A stretch of 64,000 nucleotides of DNA from an uncultured Actinomyces sp. (GTDB taxonomy: Bacteria; Actinomycetota; Actinomycetes; Actinomycetales; Actinomycetaceae): the NCBI GenBank assembly GCA_902373545.1, contig CABKMZ010000001.1:50816-114815 (forward strand). Reading direction: 5' to 3'. Below the pieces are notes generated by a model. It worked only from the letters and a program-made list of their open reading frames with translations. It was not told where the DNA came from and ran no database searches. Below are positions 1-8,456 of this stretch, piece after piece. The first letter of the stretch is position 1. Each line of letters begins with the position of its first letter. The position numbers and the translations under genes were made by a program.

Positions 1-719
1 GGAACGTCGTAGGCGATGACCTCGACGACGCCGCCGATGGTGTCGCCGCTGTGCTTCGCGTCGTCCACTGCAGCCTCGAAACGGGCGTTGTCGGCGAGGT
101 CGAGGGTGCGCATGGAGGCCTCGCACAGGGCCTCCTCGTCGGCCGGGGTCGGGATCGTCGAGGCCGACGCGCGTTGGGCACCAACCGCAACGACGTGGGA
201 GACGAGGCGAATACCAGCGACCTGGTCGAGCAGTGCCTCGGCCAGCGCCCCGAGAGCAACCCGAGCCGCCGTCTCGCGGGCGGAGGCACGCTCGAGCACC
301 GGGCGGGCCTCGGACAGGTCGTACGACAGCATGCCGGGCAGGTCCGCATGCCCGGGACGAGGCCGGGTCAGCGGGCGGTTACGCGCAATCTCGCGCTCGT
401 CGCCCGTGCCCGCATCAATGAGGAGAGCGGACGGATCAACCGGGTCGGCGTTCATGACGGTCTCCCACTTGGGCCACTCGGAGTTACCGATCCGAATGGC
501 AACAGGGGCGCCCGTCGTCACGCCGTGACGAACACCCGCCACGATCGACACGTCGTCGGTCTCGAACTTCTGGCGCGCACCGCGCCCGTAGCCCAGACGG
601 CGGCGCGCCAACGCCCGGCGCAGATCATCGGTCGTGATACGCAAGCCCGAGGGAAGCCCCTCGATAGTGGCAAGTAGCGCGGGCCCGTGCGATTCTCCGG
701 CGGTCATCCATCTCAGCAT
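1..719 (-). CDS. aroC: Chorismate synthase (3' end off the window)
   Basis: Catalyses 5-enolpyruvylshikimate-3-phosphate to chorismate, the last common step of aromatic biosynthesis, in the cytoplasm with reduced FMN. The visible 239 residues begin MLRWMTAGESHGPAL, the N-terminal signature of the family, and include GVRHGVTTGAP, RPRPGHADLPG and HSGDTIGGVVEV, all family-typical blocks. The ATG at 719 is the natural start because the signature begins there. The remaining third of the protein lies beyond base 1. It is the last visible gene of the minus-strand run from trmI, 60 bases after the FKBP gene. Confidence 0.96.
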   Translation of the reverse strand, partial: MLRWMTAGESHGPALLATIEGLPSGLRITTDDLRRALARRRLGYGRGARQKFETDDVSIVAGVRHGVTTGAPVAIRIGNSEWPKWETVMNADPVDPSALLIDAGTGDEREIARNRPLTRPRPGHADLPGMLSYDLSEARPVLERASARETAARVALGALAEALLDQVAGIRLVSHVVAVGAQRASASTIPTPADEEALCEASMRTLDLADNARFEAAVDDAKHSGDTIGGVVEVIAYDV

Positions 720-779
720 GCCTCCCAGTGTCCCACAAGGCCGAGTGCCGATGCCCGCCCACTCTCAGGGGATGAACGC

Positions 780-1829
780 TCAGGACTGGGGTTTGTCGTC
801 CTCGGTCGCGCTCTGGCCCGGTTCTGTACCGAGAATATCGATGACGAAGCACAGCGTATCGTCGCCGGCCGCCAGGTCCGGCGGGATCGTGATCGCTAGG
901 CGCGATCCGACCTTCTGATCGACGAGAGCGGTCTGCAGACCGCGCATGGCCTTCCCGAGGTTGATGACCTGGGGGACGCCGGTCTCCCACGTGGACACGC
1001 GCACAACGCCATCGGTCCACCCCAGGGCGGTGAACTGTGCGACGACACGGTCGGACTCGTGGACCTGCACGCCGTCACCCTTGATGAGCATCTGCGTCGT
1101 CACGCCGTCCGGGACGGTCGAGCCGTGGGTAATGATCGGCCCATTGGGGTTGATCTCGACGCTGAGGGGGCCCACCGACGCATCCACCGCGGTGCCCACC
1201 GCGATGGATGGCAGAATGTCGATGACATCGACCTCGACGTTACTCGTGGATCCGGGGGCGCCAGCACCCGGCGCGATCGTACGGAAGGCGATCAGGCGCG
1301 AGCCCTCCTGCTGTCCGATCACCATGTTCGTCAGGTCCTCACCAATGACGTCAGTGCCGACGATCCCCAGGCTCAGCTGCGGGCGTCCAAACTCCGACAG
1401 GGTCTGCCCGGTCTCGCCGTCAAAGGCCGTGATCGCAACCAGTACGGGCGACCCCTCGGTGATCTCTCGGCCATCGCCCTTCACGAGCGTCGTTGCCTTC
1501 GAGCCGTCGACCTCCAGGGGAGCCTTGATTTCGATCGTCGGTGTGGCTCCGACACGGCCGGAGACGACGACGCGTTCGAAGAGTGGCAGGGTCGTCGACT
1601 GCGCGCTGACACCCGCACCGTTCTCCTCCTGGGCGGCGGGCGCCGGGCGGAATGCCCACCAGGCGACGGCCGCGCACACCCCGATGACTACCAGCGCGAT
1701 GAGGAGGCGCACGAGCACGGACACGCGAGACGAACCTCGCGAGCGTTCACCCATCGCGGCGGCGCGCTGCGAGGAACCTTTCGTGCGTCGGCTGCTAGAA
1801 GAATCGGAATTGCGTGAAGCTGAGCTCAT
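780..1829 (-). CDS. Membrane-anchored FKBP-type peptidyl-prolyl isomerase, two tandem domains
   Basis: 349 residues: a basic, Ser-rich cytoplasmic N-terminus, one membrane segment at about residues 37-60, then an exported part with two FKBP-like halves. The second half carries GKAMRGLQTALVDQKVGSRL and a C-terminal CFVIDILG strand, the usual FKBP ending; the first half repeats the layout (KGDGREITEGS, VIGQQEGSRL, VEVDVIDIL). Expected role is proline isomerisation and folding of secreted proteins. The ATG overlaps the pafA stop codon as ATGA, so translation is probably coupled. A FKBP gene next to pupylation genes is common in actinobacteria. The first domain may be inactive; this cannot be judged from the sequence alone. 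Confidence 0.85.
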   Translation of the reverse strand: MSSASRNSDSSSSRRTKGSSQRAAAMGERSRGSSRVSVLVRLLIALVVIGVCAAVAWWAFRPAPAAQEENGAGVSAQSTTLPLFERVVVSGRVGATPTIEIKAPLEVDGSKATTLVKGDGREITEGSPVLVAITAFDGETGQTLSEFGRPQLSLGIVGTDVIGEDLTNMVIGQQEGSRLIAFRTIAPGAGAPGSTSNVEVDVIDILPSIAVGTAVDASVGPLSVEINPNGPIITHGSTVPDGVTTQMLIKGDGVQVHESDRVVAQFTALGWTDGVVRVSTWETGVPQVINLGKAMRGLQTALVDQKVGSRLAITIPPDLAAGDDTLCFVIDILGTEPGQSATEDDKPQS

Positions 1830-3211
1830 GCGGGAATCGTAGGAGACTGAGCGTCAATCTGCGCGATGAGCGCATCCACACGCGGATCGGATGTGGCCAA
1901 AGGATCCTGGAGGGAGAGCGGAATCGTCGACGAATCGTCCAGGCGCACATGCACCCAGTCGACGCTCAGGTCGGCGCGCGCATCCTCCGCGGCGGCGATG
2001 ATGCGTCCGCGCAGGTGAGCTCGCGTCGTCGCCGGGGCGACGCTTATCGCGCGCGCCACACCCTGCTCACTCGTCAGTCGGCGCATGAGCCCTGCGCGCT
2101 CCATGCGTTCGCGCAGGCCGTCCGCCGTGATCTCGGAGTAGGACAGATCCAGGCGTGCCACGCGCGGATCACTCAGGGCGGCACCGGTGCGCGCGCAGTA
2201 CGAGGTCAGCAGCTTGCGCTTGATCGCGATGTCAAGTTCCGTCTCCACCGCGCTCCAGTCGCCGCTGGCAATCGCGTCGAGGCCTCGGCCCCACAGGTCG
2301 ACGACGTAGGCGCGCATGGGATCCAGGTCGGCGACGGGAATACGGGCGAGCACCCGCTCGCGAATCTCGCGCTGAAGCGCGACGGCGCTGGTCATGCGCC
2401 CGGATGCCAGCTCGATGGAGGCCGAGCCGGACAGGTCCGCGTTGATCTCACGGATCGCACGCATCGGGTCGGCGAGCGACAGATCCTCAATCTGGAGGCC
2501 GTCCTCGATCGCGTGGATGAGCAGCTCGGTCATGCCGACCTTGAGCGCGGTCGTCGGCTCGGCGACGTTCGTGTCTCCGACGATGACGTGCATGCGTCGG
2601 TATGCTCCCGCGTCAGCCAAGGCCTCGTCACGGGTGTTGATAATCGGGCGTGAACGCGTCGTCGCAGAGGAAACGGCATCCCACATCTGGTCGGCACGCT
2701 GGGAGAACTGCAGGCGCGGGGCCGCGGCGGCCGTGTTGATCCAGCCGTTGCCCACCAGAATCTGGCGCGTCACGAAGAACGCAACAAGGGCGTCGGCCAC
2801 CTGGCGGAAGTCGCGGCGGCGGTGCAGCAGGTAGTTCTCGTGGCAGCCATACGAGTTGCCCTGCGAGTCCAAATTATTGCGGAACAGGTGCAGGCGCAGA
2901 TCGGTGCCCAGCTCGGCCAGAGCCTCGTCCGCCTGGAGCGCCAGATCGGCGAGCATGTCCGATCCGGCGCGATCCTGCTCGAGCAGGTCCTCGAGCCGGT
3001 CGCACTCGGCGGTGGCGTACTCGGGGTGCGCGCCCACGTCCAGGTAGAGGCGCCCGCCGTTACGCAGGAAAAGGTTCGAGGAGCGGCCCTGGTGCAACAG
3101 GGGCTCAAACAGCTGACGAGCGGCGTGCTCGGCGTCCATCGGCGCCGCCCCGGACGGGGACGCGGCCGTCAGCCCGTACTCCGTTTCGATGCCGAAAACT
3201 CGACGCCTCAC
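1826..3211 (-). CDS. pafA: Pup--protein ligase
   Basis: Attaches Pup to lysines of target proteins through an isopeptide bond, using ATP. I place the start at the GTG at 3211, giving 461 residues that open MRRRVFGIETEYG; the Glu residues of ETE form the metal/ATP site shared with glutamine-synthetase-like enzymes. Other family blocks are LYLDVGAHPEYATAEC, NNLDSQGNSYGCHENYL, SQRADQM and RPIINTRDE. The start is one base after the pup stop, so pup and pafA are almost certainly co-translated. The open frame extends upstream through pup in another frame, but that extension has no family similarity. No prcB or prcA lies between pup and pafA. Confidence 0.95.
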   Translation of the reverse strand: MRRRVFGIETEYGLTAASPSGAAPMDAEHAARQLFEPLLHQGRSSNLFLRNGGRLYLDVGAHPEYATAECDRLEDLLEQDRAGSDMLADLALQADEALAELGTDLRLHLFRNNLDSQGNSYGCHENYLLHRRRDFRQVADALVAFFVTRQILVGNGWINTAAAAPRLQFSQRADQMWDAVSSATTRSRPIINTRDEALADAGAYRRMHVIVGDTNVAEPTTALKVGMTELLIHAIEDGLQIEDLSLADPMRAIREINADLSGSASIELASGRMTSAVALQREIRERVLARIPVADLDPMRAYVVDLWGRGLDAIASGDWSAVETELDIAIKRKLLTSYCARTGAALSDPRVARLDLSYSEITADGLRERMERAGLMRRLTSEQGVARAISVAPATTRAHLRGRIIAAAEDARADLSVDWVHVRLDDSSTIPLSLQDPLATSDPRVDALIAQIDAQSPTIPA

Positions 3212-3212
3212 G

Positions 3213-3389
3213 TCACTGGCCGCCCTTCTGGACGAAGCCCTGCACGAAGGCCTCGGCGTTGGTCTCGAGGACGGAATCGATCTCATCGAGGAGGGAGTCA
3301 ATCGAGGACGTACGAGCCTGGACCTGGCCGCCAGCCTCGAGCGCGTCGTCGATGGGGCTTGCTCCGCCAGCAAAAATCTGATTGGACAT
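3213..3389 (-). CDS. pup: Prokaryotic ubiquitin-like protein Pup (58 aa)
   Basis: Small intrinsically disordered protein modifier. The sequence has the helical core DSLLDEIDSVLETNAEAF and ends FVQKGGQ. The terminal Gln must be deamidated to Glu by Dop before ligation, so this is the Gln-type precursor. The usual length in the family is 60-70 residues. The ATG at 3389 opens MSNQIFAGGAS, 25 bases downstream of the dop stop. An Asp/Glu-rich central segment is the part that contacts the coiled coil of the ARC/Mpa ATPase in known systems. Confidence 0.96.
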   Translation of the reverse strand: MSNQIFAGGASPIDDALEAGGQVQARTSSIDSLLDEIDSVLETNAEAFVQGFVQKGGQ

Positions 3390-3414
3390 ACTGTGATTAT
3401 CTTTCGTTGAGAGG

Positions 3415-4935
3415 TTATCGGGTGGAGGTGTCTCGCGCATCGGCGATCGGGAAGCGCACCAGGTCGCCTTCGCCGGGATCGAAGACCAGCGAGGACCACG
3501 AGGCCTTGACCAGGTCTGGACGGTTGGCAACGGCCCAGCCGCGCACGTGGGCGCGCGTGTTGGTGGGGGCAACGTCGGCGGCGCGTTCGACCTCCTCGTC
3601 GGACACGAGGCGGCGCACCATGCCGGCCTTCGCGAGGCGATAGACGAGGCCGTGGCTGGGTCGCAGGTCCGCCCACTGCAGGTCGATGGCTGCCAGGCGA
3701 GGGTCGTTCCACTCCAGGCCCGCGCGTTCCTTCTGGCGCTTGACGAGCTGGTACTTAGCCACCCACTCGACGTCGCTGGCGACCGAGAAGAGGTCGGCGC
3801 GCATGCGGTCCAGGACCGACTGCCACAGGGTGAGTATGTCGCGATCCGCCTCCGTGGGCGTCGTGCCGGTCTCCTCGAAGGCGTCCAGGACCAGGTCGAG
3901 GTAGACCTGCTGGAGCTCGGCGGCCGTGTAGGAGCCGCCGGCCGTGCCGATCTTGTAGTCGAGGTCCGGGTGGTGGGAGACGTTCCAGGTTTCCTGCACG
4001 GGATCGTCCATGACGATGGAATCCCAGCGCAGGTCGGTGCCCTGCTCGATGGCCCACAGGACCAGGGAGGTCGTGCCAAAGCGCAGGAAGGCCGACACGT
4101 CGAACATGTTGCCGTCGCCGCCGATGACGTGCAGGCGTCGGAACTGGGCCGGGTTGGCATGGGGTTCGTCGCGCGTGTTGATGATCGGGCGGTTGAAGGT
4201 CGTCTCCAGGCCCACTTCGTTTTCGACGAAGTCGGCGCGCTGGGACATCTGGAAGCCTGGGACCTCGCTCTTTTGCCCGCGGCCCACGCGGCCCGCGCCG
4301 CAGATGACGGGACGGGTGACCATGAAGGGCGTGAGGCCTCGGACGATCGTGTCCAGGTCGGTGATGCGCGGCATCTGGTAGTTCTCATGGGTGCCGTAGG
4401 CCGCGCCCTTGCCGTCCGTGTTGTTCTTGACCAGGACAATGGGCTCCTCGCCCAGAGCCTCCAGGCGTTCCATGACGCGACGGGCAATGACCTCGCCCGC
4501 GCGATCCCACAGGAGGGCGTCGCGCGCGCCCAGCGTCTCGGGGGCCGAGTATTCCGGGTGGGCGTGGTCGACGTACAGGCGCGCGCCGTTGGTCAGCACG
4601 GCCGTCGTCGCCGCGGGCAGAGCCAGCTCTTCGGCGGTGGGGCGCGCGACCTTTTCGGAACCACCCGAGGGAGCCAGGTGGTAGGGGTCGTCGGTCAGCA
4701 GGGACGGGTCGGCGGCCGCGCGCGACATGCGCATGCCGCGCAGGTCGTTGAGCGGGTCCTCCCCCGTGTAGTCCCAGCGTACGGCGCACGAGCCCGAGGC
4801 CGGGGTGCCCTCCCGGGAGATCTCACCGTAGGCGGACACGACGCGGGTGGACAGAGCGATCGGGTTGGCCCAGGCATCGCCGGGACGGTAGACGCCGTAC
4901 TCTGTCTCGGTCCCGATAATGCGTTCGCTGCTCAT
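3415..4935 (-). CDS. dop: Pup deamidase/depupylase
   Basis: Converts the C-terminal Gln of Pup to Glu and also removes Pup from substrates. The 506-residue protein is a PafA paralogue: it begins MSSERIIGTETEYGVY with the catalytic ETE motif, and has an insertion (about residues 35-75) before LPAATTAVLTNGARLYVDHAHPEYS, the region known as the Dop loop. Further matches are VLVKNNTDGKGAAYGTHENY, SQRADFVENEVG and RPIINTRDEPHA. Its ATG overlaps the arc stop as ATGA. Order arc-dop-pup-pafA is one transcription unit. Confidence 0.95.
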   Translation of the reverse strand: MSSERIIGTETEYGVYRPGDAWANPIALSTRVVSAYGEISREGTPASGSCAVRWDYTGEDPLNDLRGMRMSRAAADPSLLTDDPYHLAPSGGSEKVARPTAEELALPAATTAVLTNGARLYVDHAHPEYSAPETLGARDALLWDRAGEVIARRVMERLEALGEEPIVLVKNNTDGKGAAYGTHENYQMPRITDLDTIVRGLTPFMVTRPVICGAGRVGRGQKSEVPGFQMSQRADFVENEVGLETTFNRPIINTRDEPHANPAQFRRLHVIGGDGNMFDVSAFLRFGTTSLVLWAIEQGTDLRWDSIVMDDPVQETWNVSHHPDLDYKIGTAGGSYTAAELQQVYLDLVLDAFEETGTTPTEADRDILTLWQSVLDRMRADLFSVASDVEWVAKYQLVKRQKERAGLEWNDPRLAAIDLQWADLRPSHGLVYRLAKAGMVRRLVSDEEVERAADVAPTNTRAHVRGWAVANRPDLVKASWSSLVFDPGEGDLVRFPIADARDTSTR

Positions 4936-6476
4936 TTCACCGCTCCAATCGGCTTGACGCTGACAATCTCGGGGGCGAGCCCGCTCGTGCGTGCCCAGTC
5001 CTCGGGCGAAGAGGTTGCGGCCAGCTCCAGTGATTCGTTCATTTCCTCATGAACGCCGCGCAGGAGGTGGGCCATCGTGAGACCCGTTACCTCGCCGCTC
5101 AGTGCGTCCTTGATCGCGTACTTCTTCGCGCGCTCCACGATGCCCGCGATGAGCGCGCCGGAGACCAGGTCCGCCAGATAGATGCGCTTGTGCTCGCCGC
5201 TGACCAGCGTCGCCAGGAACAGGGCGGTCGTCTCATCGCGCGCGTACAGCGCGTCGACGGCGCGAGCGATCATCCCCGCCACGGCCTCGTTCATCCCACC
5301 GAATCGCGCGATCTCAGCCGCGTGGATCGGGACCTGCGGCGTCAAATACTTCGAGAAGATGTCGATCGCTCCGGCGCGGTCTGGGCGGTCCACGCGGATG
5401 CGCACGTCGAGGCGCCCGGGGCGCAAGACCGCAGGGTCGATCATGTCCGCGCGGTTGGATGCGCCGATGATCACGACGTTGTCCAAGGACTCGACGCCGT
5501 CCATCTCGGCGAGGAGCTGCGGGACGATCATCGTTTCCACATCCGAGGACACGCCCGTGCCGCGCGTGCGGAACAGCGCCTCCATCTCGTCGAAGAAGAT
5601 GACGACGGGGGTGTCCCCGGCGGCCAGAGTGCGAGCGCGGGCGAAGATCGCGCGGATCTGGCGCTCGGTCTCGCCGACGAATTTGTTGAGCAACTCCGGT
5701 CCCTTGATGGACAGGAAGAACGTCGAAGCACCGCCGCGCTTGGACAGCGAGTTGGCGACGGCCTTGGCGATGAGAGTCTTGCCCGAGCCGGGAGGACCGT
5801 ACAGGAGGATGCCCTTGGGCGGGCGCAGGCCGAACTGACGGTACAGCTCGGGATGGTTGAAAGGCATCTCGATGGAGTCGCGCACCTGTGCGATCTGAGC
5901 GTCGAGGCCACCGATGTCCGCGTAGGTCACGTCCGGGACCTCCGGGGTCAGCAGCTGCTCGACGTCCTCCCGCACGATGCGTTCCAGGGCGATGCCCGAG
6001 CGAACGTCCACGACCAGGGAATCCCCGGGGCGCAGGTTCCCGTGGCGCAGCGGACCCGCCAGCTCCAGCAGGGTCTCCGCGCCGCCCTCGGCGGCCACGA
6101 GCACGCGGTCAGCGCCCACCATTTCCAGAATGGAGACGACCTGACCGGAGCGCGCGAAATCGTCTGCGGCCACGGCGATCATCGTGTCGTCCAAGCGCAC
6201 CCACTGCCCATACGACAGGTCGGTCACGTCAAGCTTGGGAGAGACGGCCACGCGCATGCGCTTGCCGCCGGTGACCACCTCAATCTGGCGCGAGGCGGGG
6301 AACGCGCGCACGAAGGTCGCCAGCGTCTGCGGCGGGCGCGAAACATCCGCGAGCTCGCCCTGCAGGCGGATCAGCTCGGTGCGCGCGGCAGTCAGCGCGC
6401 TTGTGAGGCGGCCGTTCTTCTCCTCGAGCGAGATGACGCGACGCTCAAGCGCCTGACGCTGCTCGATGTCATTCAT
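4932..6476 (-). CDS. arc: AAA+ ATPase forming ring-shaped complexes (ARC/Mpa), no HbYX tail
   Basis: Hexameric ATPase that binds Pup through an N-terminal coiled coil and unfolds pupylated proteins. In 514 residues: coiled coil at about 1-45, OB-type domains at about 50-175, AAA domain with Walker A GPPGSGKT (227-234), Walker B VIFFDE (292-297) and arginine region RPGRLD. In proteasomal Mpa the protein ends in a Gln-Tyr-Leu motif that docks on the 20S core; here it ends VKPIGAVK, shorter and without that motif. This agrees with the absence of prcBA. Its ATG overlaps the trmI end by 8 bases. Confidence 0.95.
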   Translation of the reverse strand: MNDIEQRQALERRVISLEEKNGRLTSALTAARTELIRLQGELADVSRPPQTLATFVRAFPASRQIEVVTGGKRMRVAVSPKLDVTDLSYGQWVRLDDTMIAVAADDFARSGQVVSILEMVGADRVLVAAEGGAETLLELAGPLRHGNLRPGDSLVVDVRSGIALERIVREDVEQLLTPEVPDVTYADIGGLDAQIAQVRDSIEMPFNHPELYRQFGLRPPKGILLYGPPGSGKTLIAKAVANSLSKRGGASTFFLSIKGPELLNKFVGETERQIRAIFARARTLAAGDTPVVIFFDEMEALFRTRGTGVSSDVETMIVPQLLAEMDGVESLDNVVIIGASNRADMIDPAVLRPGRLDVRIRVDRPDRAGAIDIFSKYLTPQVPIHAAEIARFGGMNEAVAGMIARAVDALYARDETTALFLATLVSGEHKRIYLADLVSGALIAGIVERAKKYAIKDALSGEVTGLTMAHLLRGVHEEMNESLELAATSSPEDWARTSGLAPEIVSVKPIGAVK

Positions 6477-7518
6477 CGGTCTCTACCTCGCGGCCTTCGC
6501 TCGCCCACGTGTCCGCCTGCGCGACGACGTCGCGGCGCACCTTGCGCACCTTCTTCTCAGAGTTCACTCGCTGGCCGACTTTTTCCAGCGACCAGTCCGC
6601 CTCGTCATCCCACGCGCCGCCCTGGCCCTCCGCAGCCTTGGCGGGGCGGGTTGAGCGCTCCTGCGGAGTGACGCCGGGGGCGAGCAAACGGGCAATCACG
6701 AGGAAGCCCGTGTGGGCGACCATGCGGTGCTCGGGACGGACGGCCAGGCCGTCGAGGTGCCATTCGCGGCGCATGTCCTCCCAGGCGATCGGATCCGTGA
6801 AGCGCTCGGAGGCACGCAGGTCCTCAACCAGGCGAGACATCTGCGTGACCGTCGCCACGTAGCACACGAGCACGCCGCCCGGAATGAGCGCGTGCGTGAT
6901 CGCCTCAATGTTCTCCCAGGGAGCCAGCATGTCCAGGACGACGCGGTCCACGCTGGACTCTTCAAGCCCCCACAGCACCTCGTCCACGTCGCCGACGCGC
7001 AGTTCCCACGCGGGGTGACGGCGCCCGAACCACAGGTCAACATTGGCCGCCGCGATATCCGCGAAGTCCTGGCGACGCTCGACGGAAATCAGTTGTCCCT
7101 GCGGTCCGACCGAGTCCAGGAGAGCCATGGACAGAGCGCCCGACCCCGCACCGGCCTCGACGACCGTGGCACCGGGGAAGATATCCCCCATGTGAGTGAT
7201 GACGCCGGCGTCCTTGGGGTAGACGACGGCCGCACCGCGCGGCATCGACATGACGTAGTCGACCTGGAGGGGGCGCAGGATCTGGAACTGGCGCCCCTCC
7301 TCCGTGACGATCACCTGGCCGTCGGGGCGGCCGATCACGTCGTTGTGGTTGAACCCGCCCCGGTTGGATTGGAAGCGTCCGCCGCGTACCAGGATCACCT
7401 GGTGAAAGCGCCCTTTGGGGTCGCGGACCTGGACGCGATCACCCTCGGTGAGGGGGCCTCGGCGGGTGGGCTGGCCGAAATCGGTGGCCATTTCGGAATT
7501 ATTACGCTGAATAGTCAT
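6469..7518 (-). CDS. trmI: tRNA (adenine-N1)-methyltransferase (m1A58)
   Basis: S-adenosylmethionine-dependent methylation of A58 in the T loop of tRNAs. From the ATG at 7518 the protein is 349 residues. It has the N-terminal beta domain (GDRVQVRDPKGRFH), the entry to the Rossmann domain (RGAAVVYPKDAGVI) and the SAM-binding EAGAGSGALSM, then VVLDMLAPWENIEA. A basic C-terminal tail (VNSEKKVRKVRRD) may contact tRNA. A good -10 box sits 7 nt before this ATG, which argues for leaderless translation; an ATG at 7491 is the alternative. The trmI-arc synteny with a RecB-like gene opposite matches mycobacteria. Confidence 0.93.
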   Translation of the reverse strand: MTIQRNNSEMATDFGQPTRRGPLTEGDRVQVRDPKGRFHQVILVRGGRFQSNRGGFNHNDVIGRPDGQVIVTEEGRQFQILRPLQVDYVMSMPRGAAVVYPKDAGVITHMGDIFPGATVVEAGAGSGALSMALLDSVGPQGQLISVERRQDFADIAAANVDLWFGRRHPAWELRVGDVDEVLWGLEESSVDRVVLDMLAPWENIEAITHALIPGGVLVCYVATVTQMSRLVEDLRASERFTDPIAWEDMRREWHLDGLAVRPEHRMVAHTGFLVIARLLAPGVTPQERSTRPAKAAEGQGGAWDDEADWSLEKVGQRVNSEKKVRKVRRDVVAQADTWASEGREVETDE

Positions 7519-7525
7519 TACGTAA

Positions 7526-7531
7526 AGAATA
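7526..7531 (-). promoter_or_regulatory. -10 box TATTCT of leaderless trmI transcript
   Basis: TATTCT fits TANNNT and lies exactly 7 bases before the trmI ATG, with no ribosome binding site between. That spacing would start transcription at or next to the A of ATG. The divergent gene has the same arrangement. Confidence 0.6.
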
Positions 7532-7584
7532 GCGCCTGAGGCTTGCCTGGCCCCTGCCAGGACACAGATGGGGGCGGTGGGGGT

Positions 7585-7590
7585 TAGCGT
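7585..7590 (+). promoter_or_regulatory. -10 box TAGCGT of leaderless RecB-like gene
   Basis: TAGCGT lies 7 bases before the ATG at 7598, mirror image of the trmI promoter. The 54 bases between the two boxes would hold both -35 regions. No Shine-Dalgarno sequence is placed correctly. Confidence 0.5.
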
Positions 7591-7597
7591 GGTATTC

Positions 7598-8452
7598 ATG
7601 ACAGACCTGATCGCCCCCTCCCCCTCCCCGCGCACGTGGGACCCCGCCCTGTCGGCCTCGCGCGCGAAGGAATACGAGCGCTGCCCCCTGCAGTATCGAC
7701 TTCACGTCCTGGACGGGTATCGCGAACCCGAGACCCGGGCGAAGGCGCTGGGCACGGTGGTCCATGCGGTCCTCGAGGAGCTGTTCGGGCTGGCCCCGAA
7801 CGAGCGCACACCCGAAGCTGCACGCTCCCGGGTGGCCCCCGCCTACCAGGCGGTGGTCGACAAGACTCCTGCGATCGGTGAACTCTTCGCTGACGACGCC
7901 GACCTTGAGTCGTGGCTCGACGACGCGCGCGCAGTCATCGACGGATACTTCGCGATCGAGCAGCCCCAGTGGATCGCACCGGCCGCGCGCGAGCAGCGCG
8001 TGACGACGACGACCGCGGGTGGCGTGCGCCTGCTCGGTTTCATCGACCGCATCGACGCGGCCCCGGACGGCCGCTTGCGGGTCGTGGACTACAAGACCGG
8101 CAAGGCCCCGGGGCCTCGCTACGTGGACGAGGCCCTGTACCAGATGCGCTTTTACGCGCTGCTCCTGGCCCGCACGAAGACGCTGCCTGCCCGCATGCAG
8201 CTGGTGTACCTACGCGCCGGTCAGGTCATCACCTTCGATCCCGTCGCCGACGACATCCGTGCCTTTGAACGTCACATCGATGACCTGTGGGGGCGTATCG
8301 AGGCCGACATTGCGAACGATTCTTTCGCCCCGCGCAAGAATCCGCTGTGCAATTGGTGCGGCGTGCGCTCACTGTGCCCGGTGTTTGGTGGGACCACTCC
8401 CCCGATGCCCACGGAGCATGCACAGTGGTTGGCTCGGACTCGGCTAGGCTAG
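7598..8452 (+). CDS. RecB-family PD-(D/E)XK exonuclease
   Basis: 284 residues. The N-terminal SASRAKEYERCPLQYRL is the Fe-S/nuclease entry motif of stand-alone RecB-type nucleases (AddB/Cas4-like). GTVVHAVLEELF provides the conserved His, GFIDRID the first catalytic Asp and VVDYKTGKAP the D-x-K motif. Cysteines in NPLCNWCGVRSLCPVF with the early CP cysteine can form a 4Fe-4S cluster. Likely role is single-stranded DNA processing in repair. The same gene lies opposite trmI in mycobacteria. Confidence 0.88.
   Translation: MTDLIAPSPSPRTWDPALSASRAKEYERCPLQYRLHVLDGYREPETRAKALGTVVHAVLEELFGLAPNERTPEAARSRVAPAYQAVVDKTPAIGELFADDADLESWLDDARAVIDGYFAIEQPQWIAPAAREQRVTTTTAGGVRLLGFIDRIDAAPDGRLRVVDYKTGKAPGPRYVDEALYQMRFYALLLARTKTLPARMQLVYLRAGQVITFDPVADDIRAFERHIDDLWGRIEADIANDSFAPRKNPLCNWCGVRSLCPVFGGTTPPMPTEHAQWLARTRLG
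8445..8450 (+). promoter_or_regulatory. Candidate -10 box TAGGCT before the aldo/keto reductase-like gene
   Basis: TAGGCT overlaps the last codons of the RecB-like gene and sits 6 bases before the ATG at 8457. It could give a separate leaderless transcript; read-through from the upstream gene is equally possible because the gap is only 4 bases. Confidence 0.35.
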
Positions 8453-8456
8453 GGGC

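Noticed and set aside
3212-3212. 20S proteasome genes between pup and pafA
   Set aside because: Only one base separates the two genes, and no prcA/prcB-like sequence is seen elsewhere in the window.
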